DNA of 38,744 nt from Mycobacterium asiaticum (GCF_001673315.1 NZ_LZLQ01000032.1:1-38744); one strand, 5' to 3'; shown: positions 26,406-34,650, numbered from the stretch's first letter. The notes: generated from the letters alone by a model not told the origin. A program made the numbers and translations.

Positions 26406-27734
26406 TCAGTCCACGCGGATTTCCCTGAGCACGCTCCGCAGGATCGACTCGATGGCGTCGAACTCGGCGGGACCGCTGATCAACGGCGGGGCGATCTGGA
26501 TGACGGAATCGCCGCGGTCGTCGGTGCGGCAGTACAACCCGGCCTCGAACAGCTCCGCTCCGGCCCGCTTCAACAGCGAGGAACGTTCGTCGTCGGTGAA
26601 TTTCTGTTTGGTCGCCTGGTCTTTGACCAGTTCGATGCCGAAGAAGAAACCCTCGCCGCGGACGTCGCCGACGATCGGTAGGTCGTACAGCTTTTCCAGG
26701 GTGGCGCGCAGGATGGGGGATTGTTCCTTGACGTGCTCGTTGAGGCCTTCGCGCTCGAAGATGTCGAGGTTGGCCAGCCCGACGGCCGCCGACACCGGAT
26801 GTCCGCCGAAGGTGTAGCCGTGCCGAAACGTCGTCTTGCCGTCGTTGAACGGTTCGAACACCCGGTCGCTGGCGATCATCGCGCCCAGCGGCGAGTAGCC
26901 CGATGTCATGCCCTTGGCGCAGGTGATCAGGTCGGGCCGGTAGCCGAAATCGTCGCAGGCGAACATGGATCCAATCCGGCCGAACGCACAGATCACTTCG
27001 TCGGAGACCAGCAGCACGTCGTATTCGTCGCAGATCTCGCGGACCCGCTCGAAGTAGCCCGGCGGGGGCGGGTAGGAGCCGCCGGCGTTCTGCACCGGCT
27101 CCAGGAACACGGCGGCGACGGTATCCGGGCCCTCGAATTCGATGGCCTCGGCGATGCGGTCGGCGGCCCACCGGCCGAACGCCTTGGCGTCGGTGTCGAA
27201 CGGCTCGGGCGCGCGGTAGAAGTTGGTGGTGGGCACCCGGAAACCGCCTGGCGCCAACGGCTCGAAAGCTTCCTTGTACTTCGGCAGGCCGGTGATCGAC
27301 AAAGCGCCCTGGGTGGTGCCGTGATAGGCGATGGCCCGCGAAATCACTTTGTACTTATTGGGTTTGCCGACGAGCTTGAAATACTGCTTGGCCACTTTCC
27401 ATGCCGTTTCGACGGCCTCGGTGCCGCCGTTGGTGAAGAAGACCCGGTTCAGGTCGCCCGGCGCGTACCCGGCCAGCCGCTCGGCCAGTTCGATGGCCGG
27501 GGGCGTCGTGTTGCCCCACAGCGGGAAGAACGCCAATTTCTCGGCCTGCTTGGCAGCCGCCTCGGCCAGTTCGGCGCGGCCGTAACCGACCTGCACGACG
27601 AACAGCCCGGACAGCGCGTCCAGATAGCTCTTGCCGCGGTCGTCATAGATTGTGACGCCCTCACCGCGAGTGATGACGGGCGGCGTGATGCCATTGCCGT
27701 GTTGGGCGAAATGCAGCCAAAGATTTCTGGACAT
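26406..27734 (-). CDS. Class III PLP-dependent aminotransferase (Rv3329-like)
   Basis: 442 residues from ATG at 27734. Class III (omega) aminotransferases move an amino group from a diamine or omega-amino acid to pyruvate or another keto acid; the donor here is unknown. Seen: the FFTNGGTEAVETAWK cofactor phosphate region, YHGTTQG, the PLP-ring Asp245 in LLVSDEVI, and the Schiff-base Lys274 in TCAKGMTSGY. The C-terminal part has GHPVSAAVGL and GEGFFFGIEL. Divergent from sigJ with 32 bp between start codons, sharing a palindromic promoter. Annotated as a probable aminotransferase in M. tuberculosis. Confidence 0.93.
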   Translation of the reverse strand: MSRNLWLHFAQHGNGITPPVITRGEGVTIYDDRGKSYLDALSGLFVVQVGYGRAELAEAAAKQAEKLAFFPLWGNTTPPAIELAERLAGYAPGDLNRVFFTNGGTEAVETAWKVAKQYFKLVGKPNKYKVISRAIAYHGTTQGALSITGLPKYKEAFEPLAPGGFRVPTTNFYRAPEPFDTDAKAFGRWAADRIAEAIEFEGPDTVAAVFLEPVQNAGGSYPPPPGYFERVREICDEYDVLLVSDEVICAFGRIGSMFACDDFGYRPDLITCAKGMTSGYSPLGAMIASDRVFEPFNDGKTTFRHGYTFGGHPVSAAVGLANLDIFEREGLNEHVKEQSPILRATLEKLYDLPIVGDVRGEGFFFGIELVKDQATKQKFTDDERSSLLKRAGAELFEAGLYCRTDDRGDSVIQIAPPLISGPAEFDAIESILRSVLREIRVD

Positions 27735-27743
27735 GTTCTTCGC

Positions 27744-27761
27744 GAGCCTAGCGCTAGGCTC
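27744..27761. promoter_or_regulatory. Palindromic back-to-back promoter between the aminotransferase and sigJ
   Basis: GAGCCTAGCGCTAGGCTC is a perfect 18-bp palindrome. Each arm contains TAGGCT, a good -10 hexamer. On the plus strand it occupies -12 to -7 relative to the sigJ ATG (27755-27760), predicting a leaderless sigJ mRNA; on the minus strand (27750-27745) it predicts a start about four bases before the aminotransferase ATG. It may also serve as an operator. Confidence 0.6.
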
Positions 27762-27766
27762 AAAAC

Positions 27767-28666
27767 ATGGCCGTCGCGCAACAGGTCTCCGAGTTCGAGG
27801 CGCTGCGCCCACATCTGATGTCGGTCGCCTACCGGTTGACGGGCACCGTGGCCGACGCCGAAGACATTGTTCAAGAAGCCTGGTTGCGCTGGTCGACCCA
27901 GGACGGCCCGATCAACGACCTGCGGGCCTGGCTGACCACCGTGGTGAGCCGGCTCGGCCTGGACAAGTTGCGGTCGGCGGCGCACCGCCGCGAGGCCTAC
28001 ACCGGCAACTGGTTGCCCGAACCCGTGGTCACCCGCTTCGACACGGCCGATCCGTTGTCGGCCGTGGTGGCCGCCGAGGACGCCCGGTTCGCGGCCATGG
28101 TGGTGCTGGAGCGGCTGGGCCCCGACCAGCGGGTGGCGTTCGTGCTGCACGACGGGTTCTCGGTGCCGTTCGCCGAAGTGGCCGACGTGCTGAACACCAC
28201 CGAGGCCTCCGCCCGGCAGCTGGCGTCGCGGGCCCGCAAGGCGGTCGCTACCGCGCCGCCACCCGCAGCCGACCCCAGCCACGCGGAGGTGGTCGGCCGG
28301 TTGATGGCCGCGATGGCGGCCGGTGACATCGAGGCGGTGGTCTCATTGCTGCATCCCGACGTCACCTTCACCGGCGACTCCAACGGCAAAGCCGCCACGG
28401 CCGTTCAGGTCATCCACGGGGCGGACAAGGTGGTGCGGTTCATGCTCGGGCTGGCCAACCGGTACGGCGACGCGTTCTACACGGCAAACCAGCTGGCGCT
28501 GGTCAACGGTGAATTAGGTTCCTACACAACGGGTTTTCCCGCTTCGGAGGGCCGCCGCGAGATGTCTCCGCGGATCACTGCGATGACGGTGCGGGACGGG
28601 AAGGTCGTGGCGCTCTGGGATATTGCCAACCCCGACAAGTTCACCGGCTCGCCGCTGCGGGCGTGA
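27767..28666 (+). CDS. sigJ: ECF41-type RNA polymerase sigma factor SigJ
   Basis: 299 residues. Sigma region 2 (FEALRPHLMSVAYRLTG, DAEDIVQEAWLRW) and region 4 (LGPDQRVAFVLHDGFSVPFAEVADVL and its HTH TEASARQLASRARKAV) followed by a SnoaL-like C-terminal domain (about 180-295) that replaces an anti-sigma factor and tunes activity. ECF41 marks: NWLPEP in the linker, a DSNGK variant of the usual DGGGK loop, and a terminal NPDKF (usual NPDKL). In M. tuberculosis SigJ (Rv3328c) has been tied to peroxide survival. It ends one base before the convergent PE-hydrolase stop. A CMD gene with an ECF41 promoter lies 1.4 kb away. Confidence 0.95.
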   Translation: MAVAQQVSEFEALRPHLMSVAYRLTGTVADAEDIVQEAWLRWSTQDGPINDLRAWLTTVVSRLGLDKLRSAAHRREAYTGNWLPEPVVTRFDTADPLSAVVAAEDARFAAMVVLERLGPDQRVAFVLHDGFSVPFAEVADVLNTTEASARQLASRARKAVATAPPPAADPSHAEVVGRLMAAMAAGDIEAVVSLLHPDVTFTGDSNGKAATAVQVIHGADKVVRFMLGLANRYGDAFYTANQLALVNGELGSYTTGFPASEGRREMSPRITAMTVRDGKVVALWDIANPDKFTGSPLRA

Positions 28667-28667
28667 T

Positions 28668-30026
28668 CTAGGGCAGCACGATCCCAGTGGCCTGACCCAA
28701 ACTGATCAGCTGGCCGCCGGGCGGCACATAAGGCCCGGTTGGCCCGTAGATCCCGTACATCGGGTTGGTCGGACCCACCCCGGCGTAGATGTCGTTGATC
28801 CAGCCGGTAGCCAGGGTGTACACCGCGGCGGTGGCACCTGGTGGCGAGAATCCGGTCAGCAATTGGGCGGCGAGATCGACGAGGGGGTTGCCGCCCAACA
28901 TCGAGTCGACATGCGACCCACCGACGATCTCGATCCCGGAGAACTGTCCCGGGTACAGGCTGGCCAGTTGAGTTGTGGTGGCGCCGTAGGCATTCCAGGG
29001 TTGGGGCGGCGCGACGACCGCATAAAGCGGGATGTCTGCCGCCTGCAGGTTGGCCACCGCGGACCCGAAAGCCGCCGCATTGTTGGCGACCCCGTCGAAC
29101 ATCACCACGCCGAGCAGGTGGTTGGTTCCGGCCCCGAGGTTCGTCAGGTAGTTGCTGGCCGCCATCGTGGCCAGACCACCGCCGGCGGAGTGTCCGGTCA
29201 AGACGAAGTCCTGCGGCAGCGTGCCCTCGAAACCCGCCCAGTGTGCGGCGGCGTTCAGCGCGGTGTGGTTGCCCAGGAACAGCGAGCCCATTCCCTGCTG
29301 CATCTGCGGGCTGCCCAATGAGAGGCCGAACGGCAGTGGCACCGACGGGATGGTGGGTGTGAACACGACGCTATTGGTCTGACTGGCCAATTCGATGGCC
29401 AACGGCTGGTAGAACCAGCCGATAGCAGCGAACCCGTGCTGCAGATAAACGGTGCCGGTGGCATTCACTGCTCCGGCCGCCTGCGTCGGGAAATACCACA
29501 GGGCGGGGGCAGGATAGCTGAACTGCGGAATCGTCAACCCCAGGAACGAACTTGGGCCGACCGGTATTTGCAGGAAGGAGAATCCGATCCTGACGCCGGT
29601 CACGCCATTGGGGCCGGCGACGGCCACCGTCGAAGGGAAGTTGAGCAGCCCGCCCAGGCCCACGGTGTCGGCGGCCCAATTGAGCACCGCGCCCACCGTC
29701 GCAGGACCCGGGCCGCCGAACAGCGATCCCAGCGCCGCCGCATTCGCGGCCTCGGCGGACGCGTAGGCGGTCGCGGCCGCGCTCAGCGTGCGTTCGAACC
29801 CGGCTTGAACCAGGGCCGTCTGCGCCGACAGCGCCTGAAACTCCTCCGCGTAGTCGCCGAAGAGTCTCGCGAGGGCCGCCGAGATCTCATCGCCTGCCGC
29901 CGCGAGGATCGTGGTGGTCGACGGCGCCGCCGCAGCGGCGGCCTCTCTGATCGCGGTGCCGATGCCGGTCAAGTCCGCCGACGCTGATGCGACCGCCTCG
30001 GGCACTGTGATCAGGTATGTCGACAC
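28668..30026 (-). CDS. PE-domain serine hydrolase (PE N-terminus, alpha/beta hydrolase)
   Basis: 452 residues from GTG at 30026 (GGGG just upstream). Residues 1-100 are a PE domain starting with VPEAVASASADL, with the ESX secretion motif Y88-x-x-x-E92. The rest is an alpha/beta hydrolase: HG oxyanion segment (QHGFAAI), nucleophile elbow G278-H-S280-A-G282, Asp311 (VVMFDGV) and His372 (GGSHVDSM) form a credible triad. A secreted, surface-bound esterase or lipase is likely, as for other PE/PPE hydrolases; the substrate is unknown. It starts 9 bp after the CMD stop, so both genes probably share one transcript and the SigJ-type promoter. M. tuberculosis H37Rv has a different neighbourhood here as I recall. 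Confidence 0.9.
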   Translation of the reverse strand: MSTYLITVPEAVASASADLTGIGTAIREAAAAAAPSTTTILAAAGDEISAALARLFGDYAEEFQALSAQTALVQAGFERTLSAAATAYASAEAANAAALGSLFGGPGPATVGAVLNWAADTVGLGGLLNFPSTVAVAGPNGVTGVRIGFSFLQIPVGPSSFLGLTIPQFSYPAPALWYFPTQAAGAVNATGTVYLQHGFAAIGWFYQPLAIELASQTNSVVFTPTIPSVPLPFGLSLGSPQMQQGMGSLFLGNHTALNAAAHWAGFEGTLPQDFVLTGHSAGGGLATMAASNYLTNLGAGTNHLLGVVMFDGVANNAAAFGSAVANLQAADIPLYAVVAPPQPWNAYGATTTQLASLYPGQFSGIEIVGGSHVDSMLGGNPLVDLAAQLLTGFSPPGATAAVYTLATGWINDIYAGVGPTNPMYGIYGPTGPYVPPGGQLISLGQATGIVLP

Positions 30027-30035
30027 CCCCGCATG

Positions 30036-30641
30036 CTAACCAGTCGAATCGGAGTTGGGCACCGAATCGGCCCACGGCACCCGGCAGGCGGACCCGGAGT
30101 TGAAGCCCTGCTCGTTGATGCCCAGCGCCGAATACATGCGGGCCCGCATGTTCTCGATGCCGATCTGATAGGTCAGCTCGATCACCCCGGCATCGCCGAA
30201 GCGGGCGCGCAAGTCCTCGACCTGTTCGTCGGTCACCGAGTGCGGGTCGGTGGTCATGGCGTTGGCGTAGGCGATGGCGGCGCGCTCGTCGTCAGTGAAC
30301 AGCGGAGAGGTTTCGTAGCGGGCAATGTCCTTGAGCCGGTCGATGTCCAGGCCGTCCAGCCGCTGCAACATGGACCCGAAGTCCACGCACCAGGAGCAGC
30401 CGATGGTGCGTGCGGCCCAGAACACGGCAAGCTCGCGAACACTGACCGGCAGCGTCCGCGATGCGCTCTGCAGCATCGTCTCGTGCACGGCGTTGGCGAC
30501 CAACAGCCGTGGGTGATGCGCGGCGACGGTGAACGGCTCCGGAACCTCTCCGAAGCGCCGCTTGGCGACGCGGTACATGGTTCGCACCAGCAGGCCGGCG
30601 CGTTTGGGGGGCAGGGGTTCGATGCGGGTTTTCTGTGTCAT
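30036..30641 (-). CDS. Carboxymuconolactone decarboxylase (CMD)-family protein, predicted SigJ target
   Basis: 201 residues, all-helical. The Cys pair C82-S-W-C85 in RTIGCSWCVDFGS is the AhpD-type redox motif, without the following His. ECF41 sigma factors are characteristically encoded next to COE genes (carboxymuconolactone decarboxylase, oxidoreductase or epimerase); this is the CMD kind. It starts 8 bases downstream of an exact TGTCACA-N16-CGTC promoter, so its mRNA should be leaderless. Downstream by 9 bp is the PE hydrolase. The true substrate of the family is not known; a thiol-based peroxide or alkyl-radical defence role is inferred from the motif and the sigma factor. Confidence 0.92.
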   Translation of the reverse strand: MTQKTRIEPLPPKRAGLLVRTMYRVAKRRFGEVPEPFTVAAHHPRLLVANAVHETMLQSASRTLPVSVRELAVFWAARTIGCSWCVDFGSMLQRLDGLDIDRLKDIARYETSPLFTDDERAAIAYANAMTTDPHSVTDEQVEDLRARFGDAGVIELTYQIGIENMRARMYSALGINEQGFNSGSACRVPWADSVPNSDSTG

Positions 30642-30649
30642 GCCAGTGA

Positions 30650-30676
30650 GACGAGGCAGCCCGCCTGGATGTGACA
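30650..30676 (-). promoter_or_regulatory. ECF41 (SigJ) promoter of the CMD/PE-hydrolase operon
   Basis: Minus strand: TGTCACA (30676-30670), 16 bases, CGTC (30653-30650). This equals the published ECF41 consensus TGTCACA-N16-CGTC at every position. The -10 ends 8 bases before the CMD ATG at 30641, fitting a leaderless transcript. No second exact match was noticed by eye elsewhere in the window. Confidence 0.85.
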
Positions 30677-30696
30677 GGGCAGGTCACCGTACGTTG

Positions 30697-30723
30697 CCAA
30701 GGATTTCCCAAGGATCCTCCAAG
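30697..30723 (+). repeat. Three direct CCAAG(GAT) repeats at 11-bp spacing
   Basis: CCAAGGAT at 30697-30704 and 30708-30715, then CCAAG at 30719-30723. One helical turn apart, just upstream of the CMD -35 (minus strand) and of the divergent gene at 30746; a possible activator site. Confidence 0.5.
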
Positions 30724-30745
30724 CGCTGCGGCCGAGTCTGGGTCG

Positions 30746-31279
30746 GTGGAGCGGGGAATATCTTCTTACTGGACCTATACCGAGATCCCGATGGTCAACG
30801 ACCTGGAGGGCTACGCGCACGAGGAGGTCCTGGTTGCCGACTCGCGCTTGGACCAGACGGGCATCTGTGCCGCAGTCGACGCGGTCTTCGAGGCCAACCC
30901 CAATCTGGGCGCGGTGTTCGAACCGAGCCGGGACCGGTGGCTGTCTCGTCCCGGCGGCGGCTGGAGTTGGGCGATCGAACCGCCCGGGGTCACCGTGCCG
31001 GAGGTAATCGCCCGACAGCGCGGGGGCTTCGACATGCGTACCGGCCGGCTGTTCGCGGTGTCCTTGTTACCCGGGGCCCCCGACCGGCTGGTGCTCACCG
31101 CCAGCCGTCTGTGTGTTGACGACACGTTGTGGGGCAACGTCATTCATGCCCTGATGGCGGCTTATGCGGGTGTCCTCATGCCCGACACCAGCTACCAGGC
31201 TAGAAGTCGCGGCGCACACTCATGGGCGTGGTGGCGGGCAGGTCGCCGCCGGCGATCACTCGTCGCGCAACCGGCGTAA
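30746..31279 (+). CDS. Condensation-domain-like fragment
   Basis: About 177 residues if started at GTG 30746; starts at 30671 (GTG) or 30791 (ATG) are also open. Residues from about 30 to 145 resemble the N-terminal half of an NRPS/PapA-type condensation domain: VFEANPNLGAVFE, then FDMRTGRLFAVSLLPGAPDRLVLTASRLCVDDTLWGNV represented by FDMRTGRLFAVSLLP and LTASRLCVDDTLWG. The active motif HHxxxDG has become SRLCVDD, so the catalytic His is gone. The C-terminal half of the domain is missing, and the last 26 residues (Arg/Trp-rich) lie over the 3' end of the opposite gene and look non-native. Either a small non-catalytic protein or a decayed remnant. Confidence 0.5.
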   Translation: MERGISSYWTYTEIPMVNDLEGYAHEEVLVADSRLDQTGICAAVDAVFEANPNLGAVFEPSRDRWLSRPGGGWSWAIEPPGVTVPEVIARQRGGFDMRTGRLFAVSLLPGAPDRLVLTASRLCVDDTLWGNVIHALMAAYAGVLMPDTSYQARSRGAHSWAWWRAGRRRRSLVAQPA

Positions 31280-32060
31280 GCGCGTCGAACAGCGTTTGCA
31301 ATTCGTCGTCGTCGAGTCCGTCGAACACCCGCAACGCCAGCTTGTCGGTGGCGGTCTCGATGCGGTCCTTGAGCTCTCGTCCGGCGGGAGTCAGTGATCC
31401 GTCGTCGCCGACCAGGCCGCGGTCGGCGAGGCGGCGGGTGCAGTCCGACCATTCGTCGTCGTCGTAGTGACGGGTGCGCTTCATGTAATCCGCCGGCAAC
31501 GCGCTACTCGCCGTGTGGAACACGTTCGATTCCCGCCCGGAAATGCCCTCGGCGGCCAGCACCGCGACATGTCCGTCGCCGCGATGCTCACGCAGCAACG
31601 TCGTCGCATGCCACAACGCGGCGACGGGCTCCGTCGGCACCGGCAGGGCCAGGTTGGCGGCGAACAACACCCGGCCATCCACCGGAGTCCGCTGCGCGGC
31701 ACGCACGGCCAATTGTGCTGCGGTACGGACATTTTCGTCATCGCTGACGCCGCAGCGGCGCAGCGCGGCCACCGCCGAGTCGCACCGGGCCTGCAACGCG
31801 AGATCCGGCCCGGCGATATCCCACGCTGCCGGAAGGGATTTGGCCACCCGTGCGGGCGCGAAGTTGTAGAACACCGCCGTCACGACCTGCGGTGGCACCG
31901 CACCCAGGGGTGCCGACCGAGCGGCGAAGTATCCCATCCAGAACCCGCGGTAGCCGAGGTTGTCCAGGGCCGCACGCGCTTCCGGTGCGAAGTAGGTGAC
32001 GGCATGGATCGGCTCGAACCGGTCGTAGAACTGCCGGGCCAACTCGGGTGTGCGTTGCAT
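31200..32060 (-). CDS. SCO6745-family protein
   Basis: 286 residues from ATG at 32060; upstream codons overlap sdhB and are less likely. N-terminal motif FEPIHAVTYFAPEAR, then GFWMGYFAARSAPLG and VTAVFYNFAPARVAKSLPAAW are the signature of SCO6745-family proteins, which are widespread in actinobacteria and end in a winged-helix-like half (DDDEWSDCTRRLADRGLVGDDGSLTPAGRELKDRIE is represented here by CTRRLADRGLV and LTPAGRELKDRIE). The function is not established. It begins 11 bp after the sdhB stop, so it is probably the fifth gene of the sdh transcript. Confidence 0.82.
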   Translation of the reverse strand: MQRTPELARQFYDRFEPIHAVTYFAPEARAALDNLGYRGFWMGYFAARSAPLGAVPPQVVTAVFYNFAPARVAKSLPAAWDIAGPDLALQARCDSAVAALRRCGVSDDENVRTAAQLAVRAAQRTPVDGRVLFAANLALPVPTEPVAALWHATTLLREHRGDGHVAVLAAEGISGRESNVFHTASSALPADYMKRTRHYDDDEWSDCTRRLADRGLVGDDGSLTPAGRELKDRIETATDKLALRVFDGLDDDELQTLFDALTPVARRVIAGGDLPATTPMSVRRDF

Positions 32061-32071
32061 GCTCGCGCCGG

Positions 32072-32884
32072 CTAACGCGAGAACATCGTCGCGCGCTTGA
32101 CTTCCTGGATCGCCTTGGTCACCTCGATGCCGCGCGGGCAGGCTTCGGTGCAGTTGAACGTGGTACGGCAGCGCCACACCCCGTCCACCTCGTTGAGGAT
32201 GTCAAGCCGCTCGGCGGCGGCTTCGTCACGGCTGTCGAAGATGAAGCGGTGCGCGTTGACGATCGCCGCGGGACCGAAGTAGCTGCCCTCGTTCCAGAAC
32301 ACCGGGCAACTGGTGGTGCAGGCCGCACACAGGATGCACTTGGTGGTGTCGTCGTAGCGGGCCCGGTCGACGGGGCTCTGAATGCGTTCGCGGGTAGGCG
32401 GATTCCCGGTGGTGATCAGGTAGGGCTTGATGGCGCGGTAGGCGTCGAAGAACGGTTCCATGTCCACCACGAGATCCTTCTCCACGGGCAGCCCGCGGAT
32501 CGGTTCGACCGTGATGGTCAGGGACTTCTTTTTGCCCGACTGCCCCTTCTTGTTTTGAGGCAGCAGGTCGCGCATCAACACCTTGCAGGCCAACCGGTTC
32601 ACGCCGTTGATCCGCATCGCATCCGAACCGCACACGCCGTGTGCGCAGGACCGGCGGAAAGTCAGCGTCCCGTCCAAGTAGCCCTTGATGTAGATCAGCA
32701 GGTTGAGCAACCGGTCGCTGGGCAGGCAGGGCACCCGGAAGCTCTGCCAACCGCCGGTCGCGGCGAAGGCATCCGGGTCGTCGGGGTTGAACCGGGCGAT
32801 CTTCACCGTCACCATCACCGCGCCGTCGGGAACCGGAGGCAACGGCGGTTCGAGCGGCTCGACCTCGGTCTCAGCAGCAGTCAT
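32072..32884 (-). CDS. sdhB: Succinate dehydrogenase iron-sulfur subunit
   Basis: 270 residues. Passes electrons from the flavin of SdhA to the membrane quinone. All three cluster motifs are visible: [2Fe-2S] RSCAHGVCGSDAM with a later Cys in NRLACK, [4Fe-4S] CILCAACTTSCP, and [3Fe-4S] CRTTFNCTEACP. The ATG shares one base with the sdhA stop (TGATG), so production is coupled. The N-terminus is acidic and Pro-rich (about 20 residues before MVTVKIARF). Confidence 0.98.
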   Translation of the reverse strand: MTAAETEVEPLEPPLPPVPDGAVMVTVKIARFNPDDPDAFAATGGWQSFRVPCLPSDRLLNLLIYIKGYLDGTLTFRRSCAHGVCGSDAMRINGVNRLACKVLMRDLLPQNKKGQSGKKKSLTITVEPIRGLPVEKDLVVDMEPFFDAYRAIKPYLITTGNPPTRERIQSPVDRARYDDTTKCILCAACTTSCPVFWNEGSYFGPAAIVNAHRFIFDSRDEAAAERLDILNEVDGVWRCRTTFNCTEACPRGIEVTKAIQEVKRATMFSR

Positions 32885-34650
32885 CAGTACTTCCGCTCCT
32901 TCGGTTCATACCGCGTCTGCACGACGGGCTTGAAGTCCAGCCTGACGTCGCTGAGCAGGGAATTCCCTTCTTGAGTATTCTCCTTGTAAGCCATCGTGTG
33001 GCGCATGTAGTTGACGTCGTCCCGGTTGGGGTAGTCCTCGCGGGCGTGGCCCCCGCGGGATTCCTTGCGGTTCAACGCACCCACCACGGTTACCTCGGCC
33101 AGCTCCAGCAGGAAACCCAGCTCGATGGCCTCCAGTAGGTCGCTGTTGAAGCGTTTTCCTTTGTCGTGCACCGTAATCCGGGAATAGCGCTCCTTGAGCG
33201 CGTGAATGTCGGTGAGCGCCTGCTTCAGCGTTTCCTCGGTGCGGAACACCGCGGCGTTGTTGTCCATCGTCTGTTGCAGGGCTCCGCGGATGTCGGCGAC
33301 ACGTTCGTTGCCGTGCTCGGACAGGATGTCGGCTACCCAACCGACCACCATCGCCGCCGGCTCCGGCGGCATGTCGGCGAAGTCGTGGCCCTGCGCGAAC
33401 GCCGCGGCGGCGATGCCGGCGCGACGCCCAAAGACGTTGATGTCCAACAACGAATTGGTGCCGAGCCGGTTGGCGCCATGCACCGACACGCAAGCGCATT
33501 CCCCGGCGGCGAACAAGCCGGGGACGGTGTTGGTGTTGTCGCGCAACACCTGCCCGGTGACCGTGGTCGGGATGCCGCCCATCACGTAGTGACAGGTCGG
33601 GTACACCGGGACGAGCTCATGCACCGGGTCCACCCCGAGGTAGGTGCGGGCGAATTCGGTGATGTCGGGCAGCTTGGCTTCCAGCACGTCCTCACCGAGG
33701 TGCCGGACGTCGATGTAGACGTAGTCCTTGTGCGGGCCGCAGCCGCGGCCCTCCAGCACTTCCAGCACCATCGAGCGGGCGACGATGTCGCGTGGTGCCA
33801 GGTCGACGATCGTCGGCGCGTAACGCTCCATGAAGCGTTCACCGTCGGCGTTGAGCAACCGGCCGCCCTCGCCGCGCACCGCCTCGGAGATCAGGATGCC
33901 CAGCCCGGCCAGACCGGTCGGGTGGAACTGGTGAAACTCCATGTCCTCCAACGGAAGTCCCTTGCGGAACACGATGCCGATGCCGTCGCCGGTCAGCGTG
34001 TGCGCGTTGGAGGTGGTCTTGTACATCCGGCCGGAACCGCCGGTCGCCAGCACGATCGCCTTGGCGTGGAAGACGTGGATATTTCCCGTCGCCAACTCAT
34101 AGGCCACCACCCCGGTGGCCACCGGACCGGTGGGCGTCTCGGTGAGCACCAGGTCGAGCGCGTAAAACTCGTTGAAGAACTGCACATCGTGCTTGACGCA
34201 GTTCTGGTAGAGCGTCTGCAGAATCATGTGGCCGGTGCGGTCGGCCGCGTAACAAGCCCGCCGCACCGGAGCTTTGCCGTGATCACGGGTGTGCCCGCCG
34301 AAGCGACGCTGGTCGATGCGGCCCTCCGGAGTGCGGTTGAACGGCATCCCCATTTTCTCGAGGTCCAGCACCGCGTCGATGGCTTCCTTGCACATGATCT
34401 CGACCGCGTCCTGGTCGGCGAGATAGTCACCGCCCTTGACAGTGTCGAAGGTGTGCCATTCCCAGTTGTCCTCTTCGACATTGGCCAGCGCGGCGCACAT
34501 GCCGCCCTGGGCGGCGCCGGTGTGGCTACGGGTCGGGTAGAGCTTGGTCAGCACCGCGGTTCGCACCCGCGGGCCGGCTTCTACCGCGGCGCGCATCCCG
34601 GCACCGCCGGCGCCGACGATCACCACGTCGTATCGGTGTTGCTGGATCAA
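32884..34650 (-). CDS. sdhA: Succinate dehydrogenase flavoprotein subunit
   Basis: 588 residues from TTG at 34650; GAGGGG lies about six bases upstream. Oxidises succinate to fumarate in the citric acid cycle. Seen: the FAD dinucleotide fold VVIVGAGGAGMRAA, the covalent-FAD His43 in SHTGAAQGG, the active-site segments FHQFHPTGLAG and SEAVRGEGG, and HYVMGGIPTT. The start is 10 bp after the sdhD stop; the stop overlaps sdhB. This corresponds to the Rv3316-Rv3319 sdhCDAB (Sdh2) set. Confidence 0.98.
   Translation of the reverse strand: MIQQHRYDVVIVGAGGAGMRAAVEAGPRVRTAVLTKLYPTRSHTGAAQGGMCAALANVEEDNWEWHTFDTVKGGDYLADQDAVEIMCKEAIDAVLDLEKMGMPFNRTPEGRIDQRRFGGHTRDHGKAPVRRACYAADRTGHMILQTLYQNCVKHDVQFFNEFYALDLVLTETPTGPVATGVVAYELATGNIHVFHAKAIVLATGGSGRMYKTTSNAHTLTGDGIGIVFRKGLPLEDMEFHQFHPTGLAGLGILISEAVRGEGGRLLNADGERFMERYAPTIVDLAPRDIVARSMVLEVLEGRGCGPHKDYVYIDVRHLGEDVLEAKLPDITEFARTYLGVDPVHELVPVYPTCHYVMGGIPTTVTGQVLRDNTNTVPGLFAAGECACVSVHGANRLGTNSLLDINVFGRRAGIAAAAFAQGHDFADMPPEPAAMVVGWVADILSEHGNERVADIRGALQQTMDNNAAVFRTEETLKQALTDIHALKERYSRITVHDKGKRFNSDLLEAIELGFLLELAEVTVVGALNRKESRGGHAREDYPNRDDVNYMRHTMAYKENTQEGNSLLSDVRLDFKPVVQTRYEPKERKY

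Noticed and set aside
25928..27171. Long minus-strand reading frames running through 26241-26398 with Phe/His/Cys-rich periodic peptides
   Set aside because: They are translations of the 20-bp repeat in all three frames and overlap the VIT/VWA gene and aminotransferase on the wrong frame.
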